NCBI GenBank assembly: GCA_918797485.1
Contig: CAKKNE010000006.1
Span: forward strand, 3,286,001-3,350,000
DNA: 64,000 nucleotides
Direction of reading: 5' to 3'
Origin: Pelagomonas calceolata
Taxonomy: Eukaryota > Sar > Pelagophyceae > Pelagomonadales > Pelagomonadaceae
Shown: in pieces, positions 1 to 10,500 of the stretch
Layout of the letters: each line of letters opens with the position of its first letter
Numbering within the stretch: position 1 is the first letter of the stretch
Made by a program: the position numbers and the translations under genes
The notes under the pieces: generated by a model
The model's input: the letters and a program-made list of their open reading frames with translations, nothing else
Told to the model about the DNA's origin: nothing
The model's database searches: none

Positions 1-132
1 GAGTGCAGAGTGCAGCGATAGTGCCCAGATGGCTTCACAGCGTCGCAAGCAAATGGCCCAAAAAACGAGGTAGCGTGCTTGACACACTAGGAAAAAATGC
101 AAAAACCGGACTCTAGACCAGCATTGATGCCC

Positions 133-153
133 AGCGGCCTGTAAGACACTAGC
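133..153 (-). repeat. R1 intergenic motif, copy 1
   Basis: Near-palindromic motif with CTAG at or near both ends; here it reads AGCGGCCTGTAAGACACTAG, the reverse of the core CTAGTGTCTTACAGGCCGCTAG. It lies about 80 bp upstream of the first gene. A partial relative (GACACACTAGG) lies near position 80. Confidence 0.75.
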
Positions 154-231
154 AAACAAGCCCTCGGGGCTGCCCGAATAGGATACGCCGGCTGCCCCAC
201 AATTCAAGGCGCCAGCCATGACGACGAGTCC

Positions 232-1248
232 ATGAGGCTGCTGCTGGCCTATGTGATCACAAAAGCACTGGGAGCCACGGTCACGCTCGACAGCAACGAC
301 GTGCGCCACGCCTTTGTGGGCGGCGGGTCCGGGCGCGTCGCGGCGCGCACGCGCGCGGCGCCGCCCGAGCCCGGCTGCGTCGAGCGGCGCGTCGGGGACA
401 CCCACCCGGAGCTCGGCAACACCGACGACGTCTTCGTCCGGCGCTGCGGCCCGCCGCCCGTCACGAACGCGACGCGGGTTGCCTTATGCGTGCCCACGCT
501 CTATGGTGCGTATCTCAGGGCGCCTTCGACGATGCGCTGGGCCGCGGCGTGGCTTGAGCACTATAGAAGCTTGGGCGTCGCCCACTTCTTTGTCTACGCC
601 GCGGCGCCCGTGCGAGGGCTGGACGCCGCCGACGTCACGTTGCTGGACGTGGCGTGGCTCGGCGGCTGCCGCGCGCTACCCAAAACGCACCACGCGCGGT
701 GCGCGTACACACAAAACCGGAGCCTCGTCTACTGGGGCCAGAACTGGGTCCTGAACGACTGCCACCAGCGCGCGGCTGCCCAAGGCTTCGGCTGGGCGCT
801 CGCGGTGGACCTCGACGAGGTCCTCGAGCTCGGGCCGAACCGCACGTTGGCGGACCTCGCCCGCGATCCCGTCGACGTGCACACCTTCGGCTCCTCGGCC
901 GAGCGGCCGCGCCCCTGCGGCGCGCCGTGTGCCGCCGGCGCCGCGCCGCCTCCCGCGCGGCCGCATTGCCTCCCGCGGTACTGCGGCGACTGCGAGCGGT
1001 GCCTCGGCCATCGCGGCCGGCGAAAGCACCTCTCCCGCGTCGCGCGCGTGCACGGTGCGAACATCCACTTCGTCTCGCCCCGCGCCTGCGCGCCGCCGTG
1101 CCAGGTCCGTGACCACGCGGCGACGAACGCCTGGCTTCGGCACTTCGGCGGCCGTAAGTCGCGGTCCGGGATGCGGTCGCTCCGTATCACGGACGGGTGC
1201 CCGAGGACCTACTGCGAGACGGCTGGTTGGATGGGCCCCCAGCAGTAA
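232..1248 (+). CDS. GT92-like secretory glycosyltransferase
   Basis: 338 residues. The protein starts with a short hydrophobic segment (MRLLLAYVITKALGATV) that looks like a signal peptide or anchor. The central part resembles the glycosyltransferase 92 (DUF23) family: a W..HY..LGV.HFFVY block near residues 105-122, then WGQNWVLNDC and GFGWALAVDLDEVLEL near residues 165-205, where DLDE would be the metal-binding DxD. A Cys-rich tail follows (CGDCERC, APPCQV). In this family such enzymes add sugars in the Golgi; the acceptor here is unknown. It heads a run of secretory glycan-type genes. The start is the only early ATG and an R1 motif lies just upstream. Family assignment is by recognised motifs, not by search. 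Confidence 0.7.
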   Translation: MRLLLAYVITKALGATVTLDSNDVRHAFVGGGSGRVAARTRAAPPEPGCVERRVGDTHPELGNTDDVFVRRCGPPPVTNATRVALCVPTLYGAYLRAPSTMRWAAAWLEHYRSLGVAHFFVYAAAPVRGLDAADVTLLDVAWLGGCRALPKTHHARCAYTQNRSLVYWGQNWVLNDCHQRAAAQGFGWALAVDLDEVLELGPNRTLADLARDPVDVHTFGSSAERPRPCGAPCAAGAAPPPARPHCLPRYCGDCERCLGHRGRRKHLSRVARVHGANIHFVSPRACAPPCQVRDHAATNAWLRHFGGRKSRSGMRSLRITDGCPRTYCETAGWMGPQQ

Positions 1249-1287
1249 TCTGGTACGGTGACTAGTGAGTGGAGATCCGGGGGAGAC

Positions 1288-1376
1288 ACCGCGCGTCGCC
1301 GATTCATCGGCGGCGGGCGCGTGCCGCGTTTTTTATAGCAGCATACCTCCTTCCAAGCAGAGCCGCCTCGGCAAAC
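1288..1376 (+). repeat. R3 dispersed repeat, degenerate copy
   Basis: GC-rich stretch that resembles part of the small ORF at 16142-16474: both share CGCGCGTCGCCGATTC, then a TTT..A.AGCATAC..CCT stretch and CCGCCTCGGCAA. It fills most of the gap between the first two genes and shows no open frame of its own, so it looks like a decayed copy. Confidence 0.5.
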
Positions 1377-1547
1377 CCCCCGCACAAGTGTATGTCTCCA
1401 CGGAGCTAATGTAGACATACTAGATTTTTCACACAGAGCAAAGTTAAAACTGGGCAGCCTCCAGGCTGTGCCGTTCACCACTGTTCAAAGAGGCATGCAT
1501 TCGGTGTCTGGGCTGCTGAAAGGGCAGCTCTCCGACCGCACAAACAC

Positions 1548-2877
1548 ATGAAGGACCATCCCCCGCGGCGCCGCCCGGCGGCGCTCCTGCCCCGACTCCT
1601 TCTCGCCGCGCCCGTCGCGGTCTTCATGGTGCTCTACGCGCGCACCGAACGAACGCGACGACCGGAAACCACGAAGGCGGGCCTCATCTATTTAAGAATC
1701 GCGGACCCGCGCCACCGCCAGGACGCGTTCCGCGCGAGCTGGCCGCCGTGGCTGCCCGCGCTCGAGGCCTCGGCGCGCGCGAACGCGCGGAGCGTGACGT
1801 ACTATTTTATCGGCGCGCCGGCGAACGTGACGTGCGTCAACTGCGTCGAGATTCCATTGGACCTCGCCGGCCTGCGGGCGCGCGTCGCGAAGTATCTGGG
1901 CGTCGCCGACATGGAAATCAAAAGCGTCAAAAATAAAATCTGCGACCTCAAGCCCATGTGGCCCGTGCTCTTCCCCGAGGTCAGCGCGCGCCACGAGTGG
2001 GTCGGCTTCGCGGACGCCGACGTGCTCTTCGGGGACCTCGCGGCCGAGGTCGACCTGCTGACGGCGTCTGATGATTTGCTCGTGCCCTCGAGCTGGCACC
2101 CCTACCCCCTGGCGAACGGCAACTTCATGCTCTTCCGGTCGACGGCGCGCGTGCTGCAGGCCTTCCGGGGCGCCGGCTGGCGCGAGGCGGTGCGCTCGCC
2201 GGGCTACTCGGTCTTCGACGAGTGGCACGGGCGCGGCTCCGCGACGGACTTCGGCCACGCGCTGCTCGAGATGCACCTGAACGGCAAGCTCCGGCCGAAG
2301 CCGACGAGCCGCCTGTTCCTGCAGGACGCGGTGTCCGGCGGCCGCGCGCTCATGGAGCGGCCCGCGGCGCTGCGCGCGACGTGGGCCCGCGGCCGCCTGC
2401 GCGTGGCGTACCGGGGCCCGTGCTACTGCTCCAAAGACGTCGTCCCCCACTGTGTGGAAATCAACCAGTGTGCCGGGTGCACTCATGAAGTCATTTCTCG
2501 GCAATGAGGCTGCCGTGCTGGCTCCGTCGAGTGGTGGGAGACCCATACCGCCACGCCGTTGAGAAGGCGTCGCGTCGATGGCGTGGAGGTCGACGCGACG
2601 ATTCAGCAGAACACGCCGCAAAATTTTGATTTTCACACAGGTCCCCCAGTTCGCCATCGCGCACTGCTCCGAGTGCGTCTTCCGGGCGGGGGCGACGCCG
2701 GACGTCACGGTCGCGCGGGACCTCGAGGTGCTCGCGTACCACATGCTCTACACGAAGCCTTGGATCGGCCGGAAGTACGCCGTCGCGCCGGCGCTGCGCG
2801 ACTGCGAGGCGTTCGCGCTCTGGAAGAGCGAGACGAGCCGCGAGCACCACCTAGAATGCGTCGACGCGCCCCGATAG
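1548..2877 (+). CDS. DUF6625-like type II glycosyltransferase, split by an introner
   Basis: Exons 1548-2441 and 2641-2877, 376 residues after removing the introner at 2442-2640 (phase 0). A hydrophobic segment at residues 13-31 (LLPRLLLAAPVAVFMVLYA) suggests a Golgi type II anchor. The core KICDLKPMWPVLFPE followed by WVGFADADVLFGDL near residues 130-165 is typical of the DUF6625 GT-A-like family; DAD is the likely metal site. The spliced exon 2 adds the Cys-containing tail HCSECVFRAG and ends at TAG 2875-2877. Without splicing the frame stops inside the element at 2507, so splicing is needed for the full product. The target sugar is unknown. Confidence 0.75.
2450..2640 (+). mobile_element. 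Introner IE-1
   Basis: 191-bp nonautonomous DNA transposon. Ends CTGTGTGGAAATC and GATTTTCACACAG are inverted copies with one mismatch. The 8-bp target duplication GTCCCCCA is exact (2442-2449 and 2641-2648). The intron is 2442-2640: GT comes from the upstream target copy and AG from the element end. Element and gene run in the same orientation. It carries the GGCTCCGTCGAG variant. The internal hairpin arms TCGATGGCGTGG and its partner are present. Confidence 0.93.
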
Positions 2878-3155
2878 CGTCGTAACGTATGAGCACCTTC
2901 TCAAACCCATCGGAGCCTAATCGGAGCCGACTCAAGTTCGGCGGCGTGATAGCATAATCGATTTTTTTACGACGGGGTCAAGGGGGGGTCCGATGGGGAC
3001 CGATTAGTTGCGGGGACGTCTCGATCTTGGCGGCGCGAGGAAGGGAGAGGGGATCACAGAGCACGGCCGCGGCGTCGGCTCCGTCGCCGTCGCCCCGGTG
3101 CAGCGACGCCTCTAAATCGCGGGTGATGGAATTGATTAACTCAAGTTGAAGTTTC

Positions 3156-3183
3156 ACTAATGTACCGCATGCGGTACATTAGT
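3156..3183. repeat. 28-bp perfect palindrome
   Basis: Left half ACTAATGTACCGCA is the exact reverse complement of the right half, with no spacer. It lies beside an R1 copy that itself repeats TTAGTCTTAC and GTAAGACACTAG in opposite directions. It could form a cruciform or bind a dimeric factor; no function can be read from it. Confidence 0.85.
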
Positions 3184-3197
3184 CTTACGCTAGCATC

Positions 3198-3212
3198 ATG
3201 TAAGACACTAGC
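3198..3212 (-). repeat. R1 motif, partial copy
   Basis: ATGTAAGACACTAGC, the right part of R1. It sits 46 bp before an R2 repeat, the same order as at 24646-24730. Confidence 0.6.
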
Positions 3213-3257
3213 ATGCTTGCGTCCTAGTCCAGCCGGACGGGTGGGCCCGGGGGGAGC

Positions 3258-3330
3258 GGGAGGGGTACGGGGGACCCTGCGACGTAACTAGCCTGAGCCT
3301 GAGCTAGCCTGAGCCTGAGCCTGAGCTAGC
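3258..3330 (+). repeat. R2 repeat, copy 1, with GAGCCT tandem tail
   Basis: About 45 bp: GGGAGGGGTACGGGGGACCC, then TGCGACGTAACTAGCCTGAG, shared with 15663-15709 and 24685-24730. The tail extends into repeated GAGCCT hexamers bracketed by GAGCTAGC. Confidence 0.75.
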
Positions 3331-3369
3331 AATCTCAGCTGCCCGTGGGACAGAAACGCGCATTTTACA

Positions 3370-4731
3370 TTATCCCCCGTCGAGATAAAGCCGCTGCGCG
3401 ACCTCCGCCCGGGACCGGTACATCGTCGCATCGCCCGGTCTTGAGTAGTACGAGCCTCGCGCGTCGCGATTTTTGACGAAGCCGTCGGCGGCCATGCGCT
3501 TTACCACGGCCTCGAGGTCACCCGGCCGCCGCGGGATCTGCGTGACATTTGACTTCCCTGGCTCTCTGGCCCGCAGGCACCGCCGCCGCACCAGGTCCGC
3601 GAATTCGACCGCGAGCCACGACGCGGACGGCCTCTTTTCCCAGCGCAGGGCCAGCATCGCCGCGAGCAGGACGTTCTCCCGCGGAGCCTCGTGTCCTGCG
3701 TGTTGCGCGAGGGGCGCGCATCGTTTCGGTAGCATGTCAAGCAAGCTCGTGAAGTTGTCCCAGGCGGCGGGCGGCGCGGCGCGGGCCCGGGCGGCCGCCG
3801 CAGCCGCGTTCTCAAACGCCTGTCTCTCTCGCTCCGTGGGGATCGGCACTCGCGCGGCGGCGCTCCGCGCGCGCGCCGCCGCCGCCGCCGCCGCCTCCCC
3901 GTACGCTCGATTCAGCCTACTCATCCAATCCCTGTGCGCCCTGTGGCCGTTTCTGTGCCACATTTCAAACGCAAAACACCGAACGAGCAGGAACATGACC
4001 CCCGCGCTCCAGACGTCGGAGGCCGGCGTGAGCGGCACGTGCCCCGCCTCGGGCGCGATCCCCTGCGTGCCGGGCCGCTGCGCGCAACTCGCGTTCACGA
4101 GGCACGCCCGCCCAAAGTCCGCGACGCGCCACCTCAGGTAGTTCCCCTCGCGCCGCATCAGCAGGTTGCCGGCGTGCAGGTCCTGGTTGACGAGTCCCCG
4201 GGCGTGCGTCGCCGCGAGGCCTACGAGCGTCTGGTGCATCATCTGCAACGCAAAGCAGGCGTGCGTCTCGTAGTTTAGGCGCGCGTCGGCCTCCCGCGGG
4301 GGCCGGTCCAGGAGCTGCTTCAAGGTGCCGTCCATCCGCTCGTACGTCGCGACGCGGGAGGACACGCCGTCAAGCACGCCGCCGCGGAAGCACGCCGCCG
4401 CGGTCATCACGTGCGCGCCGGACACGTTCAGCAGGCTCGGGAGGAGCTCGTTCGCGAGGTGAATCGCCATGCCTTCGGGGGCCCGCTTCAGGACCACGGG
4501 CCGTCGCGTCTGCGCGTCCGTGGCCGCGTCGACGGCCAGCACGACACCCCCCGACAGCCGCGTCCGGTCGACGAAGCGCGCCTCGTCGAAGGCCTCGCCG
4601 CAAAACGCGTCAAGCGCCGCGCTCTGCTCAAAGCGCGCTCTGCTCAAAACGCTCCCCCAAAACGCGTTGTGCGCCGTCGGCAGCGGCGTGGCGCGCGCGA
4701 GCAGGAGCAGCAATGGCGGCCATGGCACCAT
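3370..4731 (-). CDS. Secreted protein kinase-like protein
   Basis: 453 residues from the ATG at 4731. An in-frame ATG at 4851 exists, but the extra 40 residues cross an R1-like motif (about 4813-4832), and the inner start begins a clear signal peptide (MVPWPPLLLLLARATPLPTA). The kinase fold is recognisable: VVLKR (Lys82), an HLANE helix (Glu95), the catalytic loop LVNQDLHAGN (Asp184, Asn189) with NQD in place of HRD, DFG at 205-207 and APE after TQGI. No clear glycine loop is seen, so activity is uncertain. A signal peptide plus kinase domain suggests action in the secretory pathway. It runs head-to-head with the next gene. Confidence 0.7.
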   Translation of the reverse strand: MVPWPPLLLLLARATPLPTAHNAFWGSVLSRARFEQSAALDAFCGEAFDEARFVDRTRLSGGVVLAVDAATDAQTRRPVVLKRAPEGMAIHLANELLPSLLNVSGAHVMTAAACFRGGVLDGVSSRVATYERMDGTLKQLLDRPPREADARLNYETHACFALQMMHQTLVGLAATHARGLVNQDLHAGNLLMRREGNYLRWRVADFGRACLVNASCAQRPGTQGIAPEAGHVPLTPASDVWSAGVMFLLVRCFAFEMWHRNGHRAHRDWMSRLNRAYGEAAAAAAARARSAAARVPIPTERERQAFENAAAAAARARAAPPAAWDNFTSLLDMLPKRCAPLAQHAGHEAPRENVLLAAMLALRWEKRPSASWLAVEFADLVRRRCLRAREPGKSNVTQIPRRPGDLEAVVKRMAADGFVKNRDARGSYYSRPGDATMYRSRAEVAQRLYLDGG

Positions 4732-4941
4732 CCAGCGAGGCTGCCTGCTGCCTCGTCGGTGCAAAAACGCGTTACACCGGCACGGGGCAGCTTGCAAAAC
4801 CGATGAAGACACGCTAGTAGACACACTAGCTTTGCTTGCCCGGAGCATCATCCGAGCATGAGATATTGCTGTGCAGCGCAGGCATTGCTGCTTGGCTTTA
4901 TGCTAAGGACTAGCATGTGGTGAGGAGGTCGCGCGGTCTTT

Positions 4942-5784
4942 ATGCTGCCCCTGCTGCCCCTTCTGCTGCCATGCTGCTCCGCGCAAAGGCGGAAGGCCGT
5001 CGTCGCGCTGCGGGGCGACGCGTTCCGGTTCGGCCACAACTCGAAACAGGGATGCGTCCACGTGAACCAGTCCTACGCGAACCAGCTCTGGCAGGTCGAA
5101 TCGATCAAAAGGTACGTGATGGAGCCGCTGCGGGCGGCGGGGTACACCGTGGCCGTGACCGGCGTGGTGTACGAGGGCTGCGACGCGGCCTGGACGCGCG
5201 CGATCGCCGCGGCGCTCGCCCCCGCGAGCGACGCGACGCGCATCGACTTCGCGCTCCCGCGGCGCGACGAGCACCAGCAGCGCGTCGTGTTCGCGCTGGC
5301 GGTGGACCACGCGTTCCGGCTGCACCCCGACGCGGCCTTCGTGGTCGTCTCGCGGCTCGACGTCACCTACTGCCGGGCCATGCGCCGGCCCAACGGGACG
5401 CTCTGGCGGGCGTCGCTGGGCGTCGGCGTCGGCACCGGCTGGTGGGACCAGGTCCACGTCGTCGGGGCGGGCGCGCGCGACGCCGTCCGCCGCGTCCTGG
5501 CGTCCCCGAAGTCGCTCCACTTCGGCGGCCTCCAGCGGAACTTCGTCGAGCGCGTCGCGACGCCGACGACCTCGCCTCCGCTCTTCACCCTGTTCGACGC
5601 GACGCCCGACCCCTACGCGCACTGCGACCGACCGGGCCCGCCGAGGCCCGGCTACAACTTCGTCGCGTCGACGCCGTGCTGCCTGGCGAACTCGTCGTGC
5701 GGCCAGGGCCGCGACCGCTGCACCGGCAAGCCCACCGTCCGCCGCCACGGCGTCAAGGCCCTGTCGTCGTACGTTCCCGACGTA
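4942..5784 (+). CDS. Secreted GT-like protein of unknown family; 3' end unresolved
   Basis: Begins MLPLLPLLLPCCSAQ, a signal peptide. It continues with VVALRGDAFRFG, an ESIKRYVMEPLRAAGY helix and VVVSRLDVTYCRA near residues 133-147, a pattern seen in small secreted GT-A-like proteins; SRLD may hold the metal site. Four Cys occur near residues 248-262. The family is not recognised with confidence. The frame stays open to 7548, but beyond about 5784 it is antisense to a conserved sulfotransferase and becomes Arg/Ala-rich, so that part is rejected. A GTAAGT donor-like site at 5782 (phase 0) may mark an intron leading to an unseen last exon. Treat 5784 as provisional. Confidence 0.5.
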
Positions 5785-5817
5785 AGTACTAGTAGTAGCG
5801 CCAACACACAGGGACGG

Positions 5818-6774
5818 TTAGCCCGGCGCGTTCGCGCACGGCCCGCGGACGGGCCGCGGGCAGAGCCTCGTCGCCGCGACGGCGGCGCCCCACCGCGCGA
5901 CGCGCTCCGCGAAGACCCGGTCCGCCAGCGCGTAGAGGGCCGCGTCGCCCTCGAGCCAGCCGGCCGCCGCCGCGTGCGCCGCCGCCGGCCACGCGCGCAT
6001 CGCGCGGGCCGTCCGGTCGCGCGCCCCGCCGTGGACGTGGCCGACGCAGACCCGCTCCGGGCGCACGCCGCCGATCTCGAGCACCGCGACCCTCAGGAAG
6101 GTCTCGAGGCGGTCGAACGTGCCGACGACGACGTCGTCGCGCCGGATGTTCGCGGCGGCCCGCGCGAGCGCGGCGCCGACGTCGTAGGCCGGCGCCGCGT
6201 ACGTCTGCGACAGCACCGCGAGCGGCGACGGCTGCAGGTTGCCGTGCACGCGGCAGCCCTGCCAGCGGCACTTCACATAAAACGACACGTTCGCCGGCGA
6301 GGGCTCCGCGGGCGCCTCACGAGGACCGAAGAAGTAGAACGCGCTCACGAGGCGCGCCACGGGCTCGCGCACGACGACGAAGACGCGGATGGGCGCGACC
6401 GGCGCCACAAAAGGGATGCGGATGGTCTTGTCGTAGTTGACGTGGATCTCCCAGCCCCGGTCGACGGCGTCCTCCGCGGCGCGGCGCTTGTCGCCGAGGC
6501 ACGTGGCCAGCGCGGCGCGCCCGCCCACGCCGTAGATGAGGGGCGCGCGCTCGCCCTGGTACTCGCCGCACCGGCCCTTCCAGAACCAGCGGCCCCGGTC
6601 GCAGATCCGGCCGAAGAGCGCGCGCTTGGCCGTCGCGGAGCCGCTCTTCTTGAGCTTGAGGAAGACGGGGAAGGGGTCCGGCACGACGGCGTCCGCGTGG
6701 GCGGCGAGGCGCTGGTCCGGCGGCACGCCCACCCGCGCGGCGCCGAGCAGGGGCAGGAGCGCGAGGCGCCTCAT
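5818..6774 (-). CDS. Sulfotransferase family protein
   Basis: 318 residues from ATG 6774. The longer frame upstream is GC-rich and unrelated to the family. It begins MRRLALLPLLGAARVG (signal or anchor). FLKLKKSGSATAKRALF near residues 39-55 matches the 5'-phosphosulfate loop of PAPS-dependent sulfotransferases, and VFVVVREPVARLVSAFYFF near residues 130-150 matches the 3'-phosphate motif (R..P..R..S.Y). It would move sulfate from PAPS to a glycan or protein in the Golgi; the acceptor is unknown. It lies tail-to-tail with the GT-like gene and head-to-head with the mucin-like gene. Confidence 0.75.
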   Translation of the reverse strand: MRRLALLPLLGAARVGVPPDQRLAAHADAVVPDPFPVFLKLKKSGSATAKRALFGRICDRGRWFWKGRCGEYQGERAPLIYGVGGRAALATCLGDKRRAAEDAVDRGWEIHVNYDKTIRIPFVAPVAPIRVFVVVREPVARLVSAFYFFGPREAPAEPSPANVSFYVKCRWQGCRVHGNLQPSPLAVLSQTYAAPAYDVGAALARAAANIRRDDVVVGTFDRLETFLRVAVLEIGGVRPERVCVGHVHGGARDRTARAMRAWPAAAHAAAAGWLEGDAALYALADRVFAERVARWGAAVAATRLCPRPVRGPCANAPG

Positions 6775-7544
6775 CCCACGGGCAGCCCCATCCGTCGTGC
6801 TGACCGCGTTTCGTGCACCACGGTGGTAAATGAATGCTGCGCCGCCCGCGCGCGGGATCCCGGGAGCCTCCGCTCGGAGAGGCACTCGGAGGCAGGGGAG
6901 ACGAGGCGACGCTTTTCCAGCGGTCGCGAGGTCCGGGACCGCGTGGCGCGAGCGGTAGCGGATCGCTCCCCGCGCCGTCGGGCGGCTCCGTACGGAAAAA
7001 AATCGCGGGCGGTCGCGCTCGGACGCGCTGCGAGGCGTCGCCGGGGGCGCGGCGGCGCCTCCCAATCAAAGGGGACGCCCGCCGCGCGCCGCGCGTTTCG
7101 GGGGTTTCACCGTAAAGTATCCAGCTTTCGGGCCAACTCGCCCCCCCGGCCTGGCCAACGCCGCTGCCGCTTTGTGCCGCGTCGCAGCGCCCGGACCGCG
7201 AAGACCACGAAGAGGCACCGGCACCGACGAGCCGCAGCAGCCGCCACCGCGCGCCGCCGCGTCCGCACGCCCCGACGCGGGCAGCCCACGCCTAGCGCCA
7301 CGGCGGGGGCCGCGCCCGAGGCGTGCCGGCCGCCCCCGCCCGCCCGCGCCGCCGCGCGGCCCCCGCCGCCGCGCGCGCCCCGCGGCCGCCCGCCGGCGGC
7401 GCGCGCGGACCCGCGCGGGCCGCCCGCTCGCGCGCCAACTGCCGCGCGGGCGCGGCCCGCCGGGGACCCCCTCGCCCGCCCCGGACGCGCGGCCCCCTCA
7501 CGGTTGCACACGCAGGTCCGCCGCCGCCGCCGCCGCCGGGGACG
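6775..7544. other. GC-rich divergent promoter region
   Basis: 770 bp between the divergent sulfotransferase and mucin-like genes. Open frames here are Arg/Pro/Ala-rich low-complexity reading of GC-rich DNA. No R1 or introner is seen. It probably holds the 5' UTRs and promoters of both genes. Confidence 0.5.
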
Positions 7545-10500
7545 ATGAAGGCGCGCCGCAGGAGCCGCCTCGCCGCGCTCGCGCTGGTCGTCGGCCGCGC
7601 GGCCGCGCAGACGCCGACCGCGTCTCCGACCTTCGAGACGTGGACGCCGACGTCGAAGCCGACGGATCGTCCGTCCAACACGCCGACGACCGGCGCGCCG
7701 ACGTACTGGACGCCGGCGCCCTTCGCGGCGCCGCCGGACGACTACGACCGCGACACGTTCGACCACGACCCCGGCACGTGCGGCAACTACGCGCCGAACG
7801 AGGTCTACACGGCGGAGGCGCTCGGGCTGAAGGGCGCCTACGCACTCGCCAACGACGGCGTGGACGGGGACTGCTGCTACGAGTACGTCCACAACGACTG
7901 CACGCACAACCCGACGGGCTTGCCGACCCTGGTGCCCACCGCGCTCCCGACAACCCAGCCCTCGGCGCTGCCCACGGTCGAGAAGCCGACGCCCATGCCG
8001 GTCTCGGACCCGACGAAGGTCCCGACGACCCTACCGACGTCGACGCCGACCTCGGCGCCGACGAAGGCGCCGACGAAGGTCCCGACGTCCCTCCCGACAT
8101 CCGTGCCGACGTCGGAGCCGTCGGAGGCGCCGTCGCCGGCGCCGTCGAAGGTCCCGACGGGCGTTCCGACGGAGCAGGACCCGACACCTTTGCCGACGAG
8201 CCCACCGTCGGCGGAGCCGACGTTAATCCCGTCTCCGACGCCGACGACGCCGCCGTCGTCGGCGCCCTCAGAGGCGCCGGTACCGGCGCCCACGAAACCC
8301 CCCACATCCATACCGACCACTCTGCCTACTTCGGAGCCGACGCCCACGTTCTCGCCGACGCGCACCCCGACGACCGTGCCGACGCCGGTCCCAATCTCCA
8401 AACCGACGCCGGGACCGTCAGCCGTGCCGACTCTCGTCCCGACCTCGTCGCCGTCGGCAAAGCCGACGTCCGAGCCGACGAAGTCGCCGACGACGATCCC
8501 GACCTCGCTGCCGACGGCGAGCCCGACGCCTTCGCCGTCGGCACCGCCGACCTCGGTGCCGACGTCGCCGACGTTTTTGCCAACTCCCCTCCCGAGCTCG
8601 GTGCCGACGTCGCGGCCGTCCGCCTTGCCGACGGCGTCCTGGTCGCCGACTGACTTGCCGACGTCCGTGCCGACGGCGCAGCCCCAGGTCTCGGCCAAAC
8701 CGACGGGGGTGCCGACCACGGTCCCGACGAGCGAGCCGACGATCCCCCTGCCGACGTCCGTGCCGACGGGCATCCCGACACCGGACCCGTCCGTGTCGCC
8801 GACGCCCGCGCCGACCGTGCAGCCGACGAACGGCGACTGCCTCGAGAAGATCACGGACTTCTGCCAGTGCACGTACGTGCTCTTCGAGGTCTCGCACACG
8901 CTCGCGCCGACGCCGGCGCCCACGACGGCGGTGCCCTCGCCGGGCCCGACGCCTGCGCCCACGCCGGTGCCCACGCCGGCGCCCACGCCCCGGCCCTCGG
9001 AACAAAAACCCCCGGGCGCTCCCGATCCGACGCCGAAGCCGACGCGGGTGCCGCGGCCCAGTCCGACCCGGGCCCCGACGAACGTGCCGACCTCGGTCCC
9101 GACGACGCCGCCGTCCCCCGAGCCGTCCGCCGTCCCGACGACGATGCCGACGTCCCGCCCGACGACCACCCCGACGCCCGCGCCGACGCCTCTGCCGACG
9201 CTCCCCCCGACATCCGTGCCAACGTCCATTCCGACGCCCGCGCCGATCCCGGTGCCGACGAAAATCCCGACGAGCGTCCCGACGTCGCTCCCGACGAGCG
9301 ACCCGACGGGCGTGCCGGTACCCGTCCCGACGGGCGCGCCGACGTTACCTCCGACGAGCGCTCCTTCGGCAAGCCCGACCTTCGACAGCTTCGCCCCGAC
9401 GGCCATGCCGACGACGGGAGCGCCGACGGTGAATCCGACGCTCGTCCCGACGTCCGTGCCGACGACCGAGCCGACGTCAGCGCCGACGAAAGTGCCCACC
9501 GCGCAGCCGTCGCTCGAGCCCACGTGGCAATCCCAAGCTCCAACCAAAACCCCGACGTCCGTGCCGACGACCGAGCCGACGTCCCAGCCGACAAGCGTGC
9601 CGTCCGGCGTGCCGACGAGCGCGCCGACGTCCCGGCCGACGCTGCCGCCGTCGCCCGTCCCGACGCCGTCGCCCACGGCCATGTGCCCTGCCATGGCGTG
9701 GCTCGAGGGCGATATGACGACGACCGGCTCCATGACGGCCCGGACCCGAGGGGCTCGAGGGGCTCCATGGACTGCGCACGAGGGCCCCGAGGCCATCACC
9801 AGCGCGGAGGACATCCGCGCCCAGGGCGGGCTTCTGGTCCTCGACCACAACAGGAATTGGGGCATCAAGGCCACGTGCTCCAACAACGCGGCCAAAAGTT
9901 GCGAGAGAGATGAGGATTGCGATCCCGGCAACACATGCGAGGCCAACGGCTGGGAGGGCGGCGTCAACCCGGCGAGCGGCATCGACGCCTGCTGCCGCTT
10001 CGTGCAGACGACGTGCCCGACGCCGCTGCCGTCGTCCGCGCCGACGTCGCCGCCGTCGCCGAGCCCGACGCTGCTGCCGTCGACGACCCCGACCAGCGTG
10101 CCGTCGAGCGTGCCCACGGTGCCGCCGTCGGAGACGCCGACGTCCGTCCCGACGGCCGAGCCCTCGGGAACCCCGACGATGATGCCGACGCCGCGGCCGA
10201 CGTTCACGCGCTACCCCTCGCCCGTGCCGACGATTCCCGCGCCCTCGCCCATCCCGACGAGCGTGCCCACGCCCTGGCCGACGACGGCGGTGCCCTCGCC
10301 GGGCCCGACGCCCGCGCCCACGCCGGCGCCCACGCCGGCGCCGACGAGCTGCCGCTGCGTCGCGTACTACGGCGTCAACCGCAACGTCGGCAACTTTGCG
10401 TTCCGCGACGACGGCCTCGTCTACGGCAGCCTGCCCGCGGTCAACCCGGCGTCGGAGCACTACGACCTCGCCTGGGCCGCCGGCGCGACGCTCAAGGACG

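Larger units (their letters stand above)
2878..3369. other. Intergenic region with palindrome, R1 and R2
   Basis: No gene seen between two converging coding regions. It holds a 28-bp perfect palindrome (3156-3183), an R1 motif (3198-3212) and an R2 repeat (3258-3302) that runs into short GAGCCT units and CTAG motifs up to 3330. Confidence 0.7.

Noticed and set aside
5785-7548. Extension of the GT-like gene as one 868-residue protein
   Set aside because: It is antisense to a conserved sulfotransferase and becomes Arg/Pro/Ala low complexity.
7877-10207. A 776-codon open frame on the minus strand rich in Gly, Val and Asp
   Set aside because: It is antisense to the PT-repeat region, has no signal peptide or domain, and arises from repeated codons.
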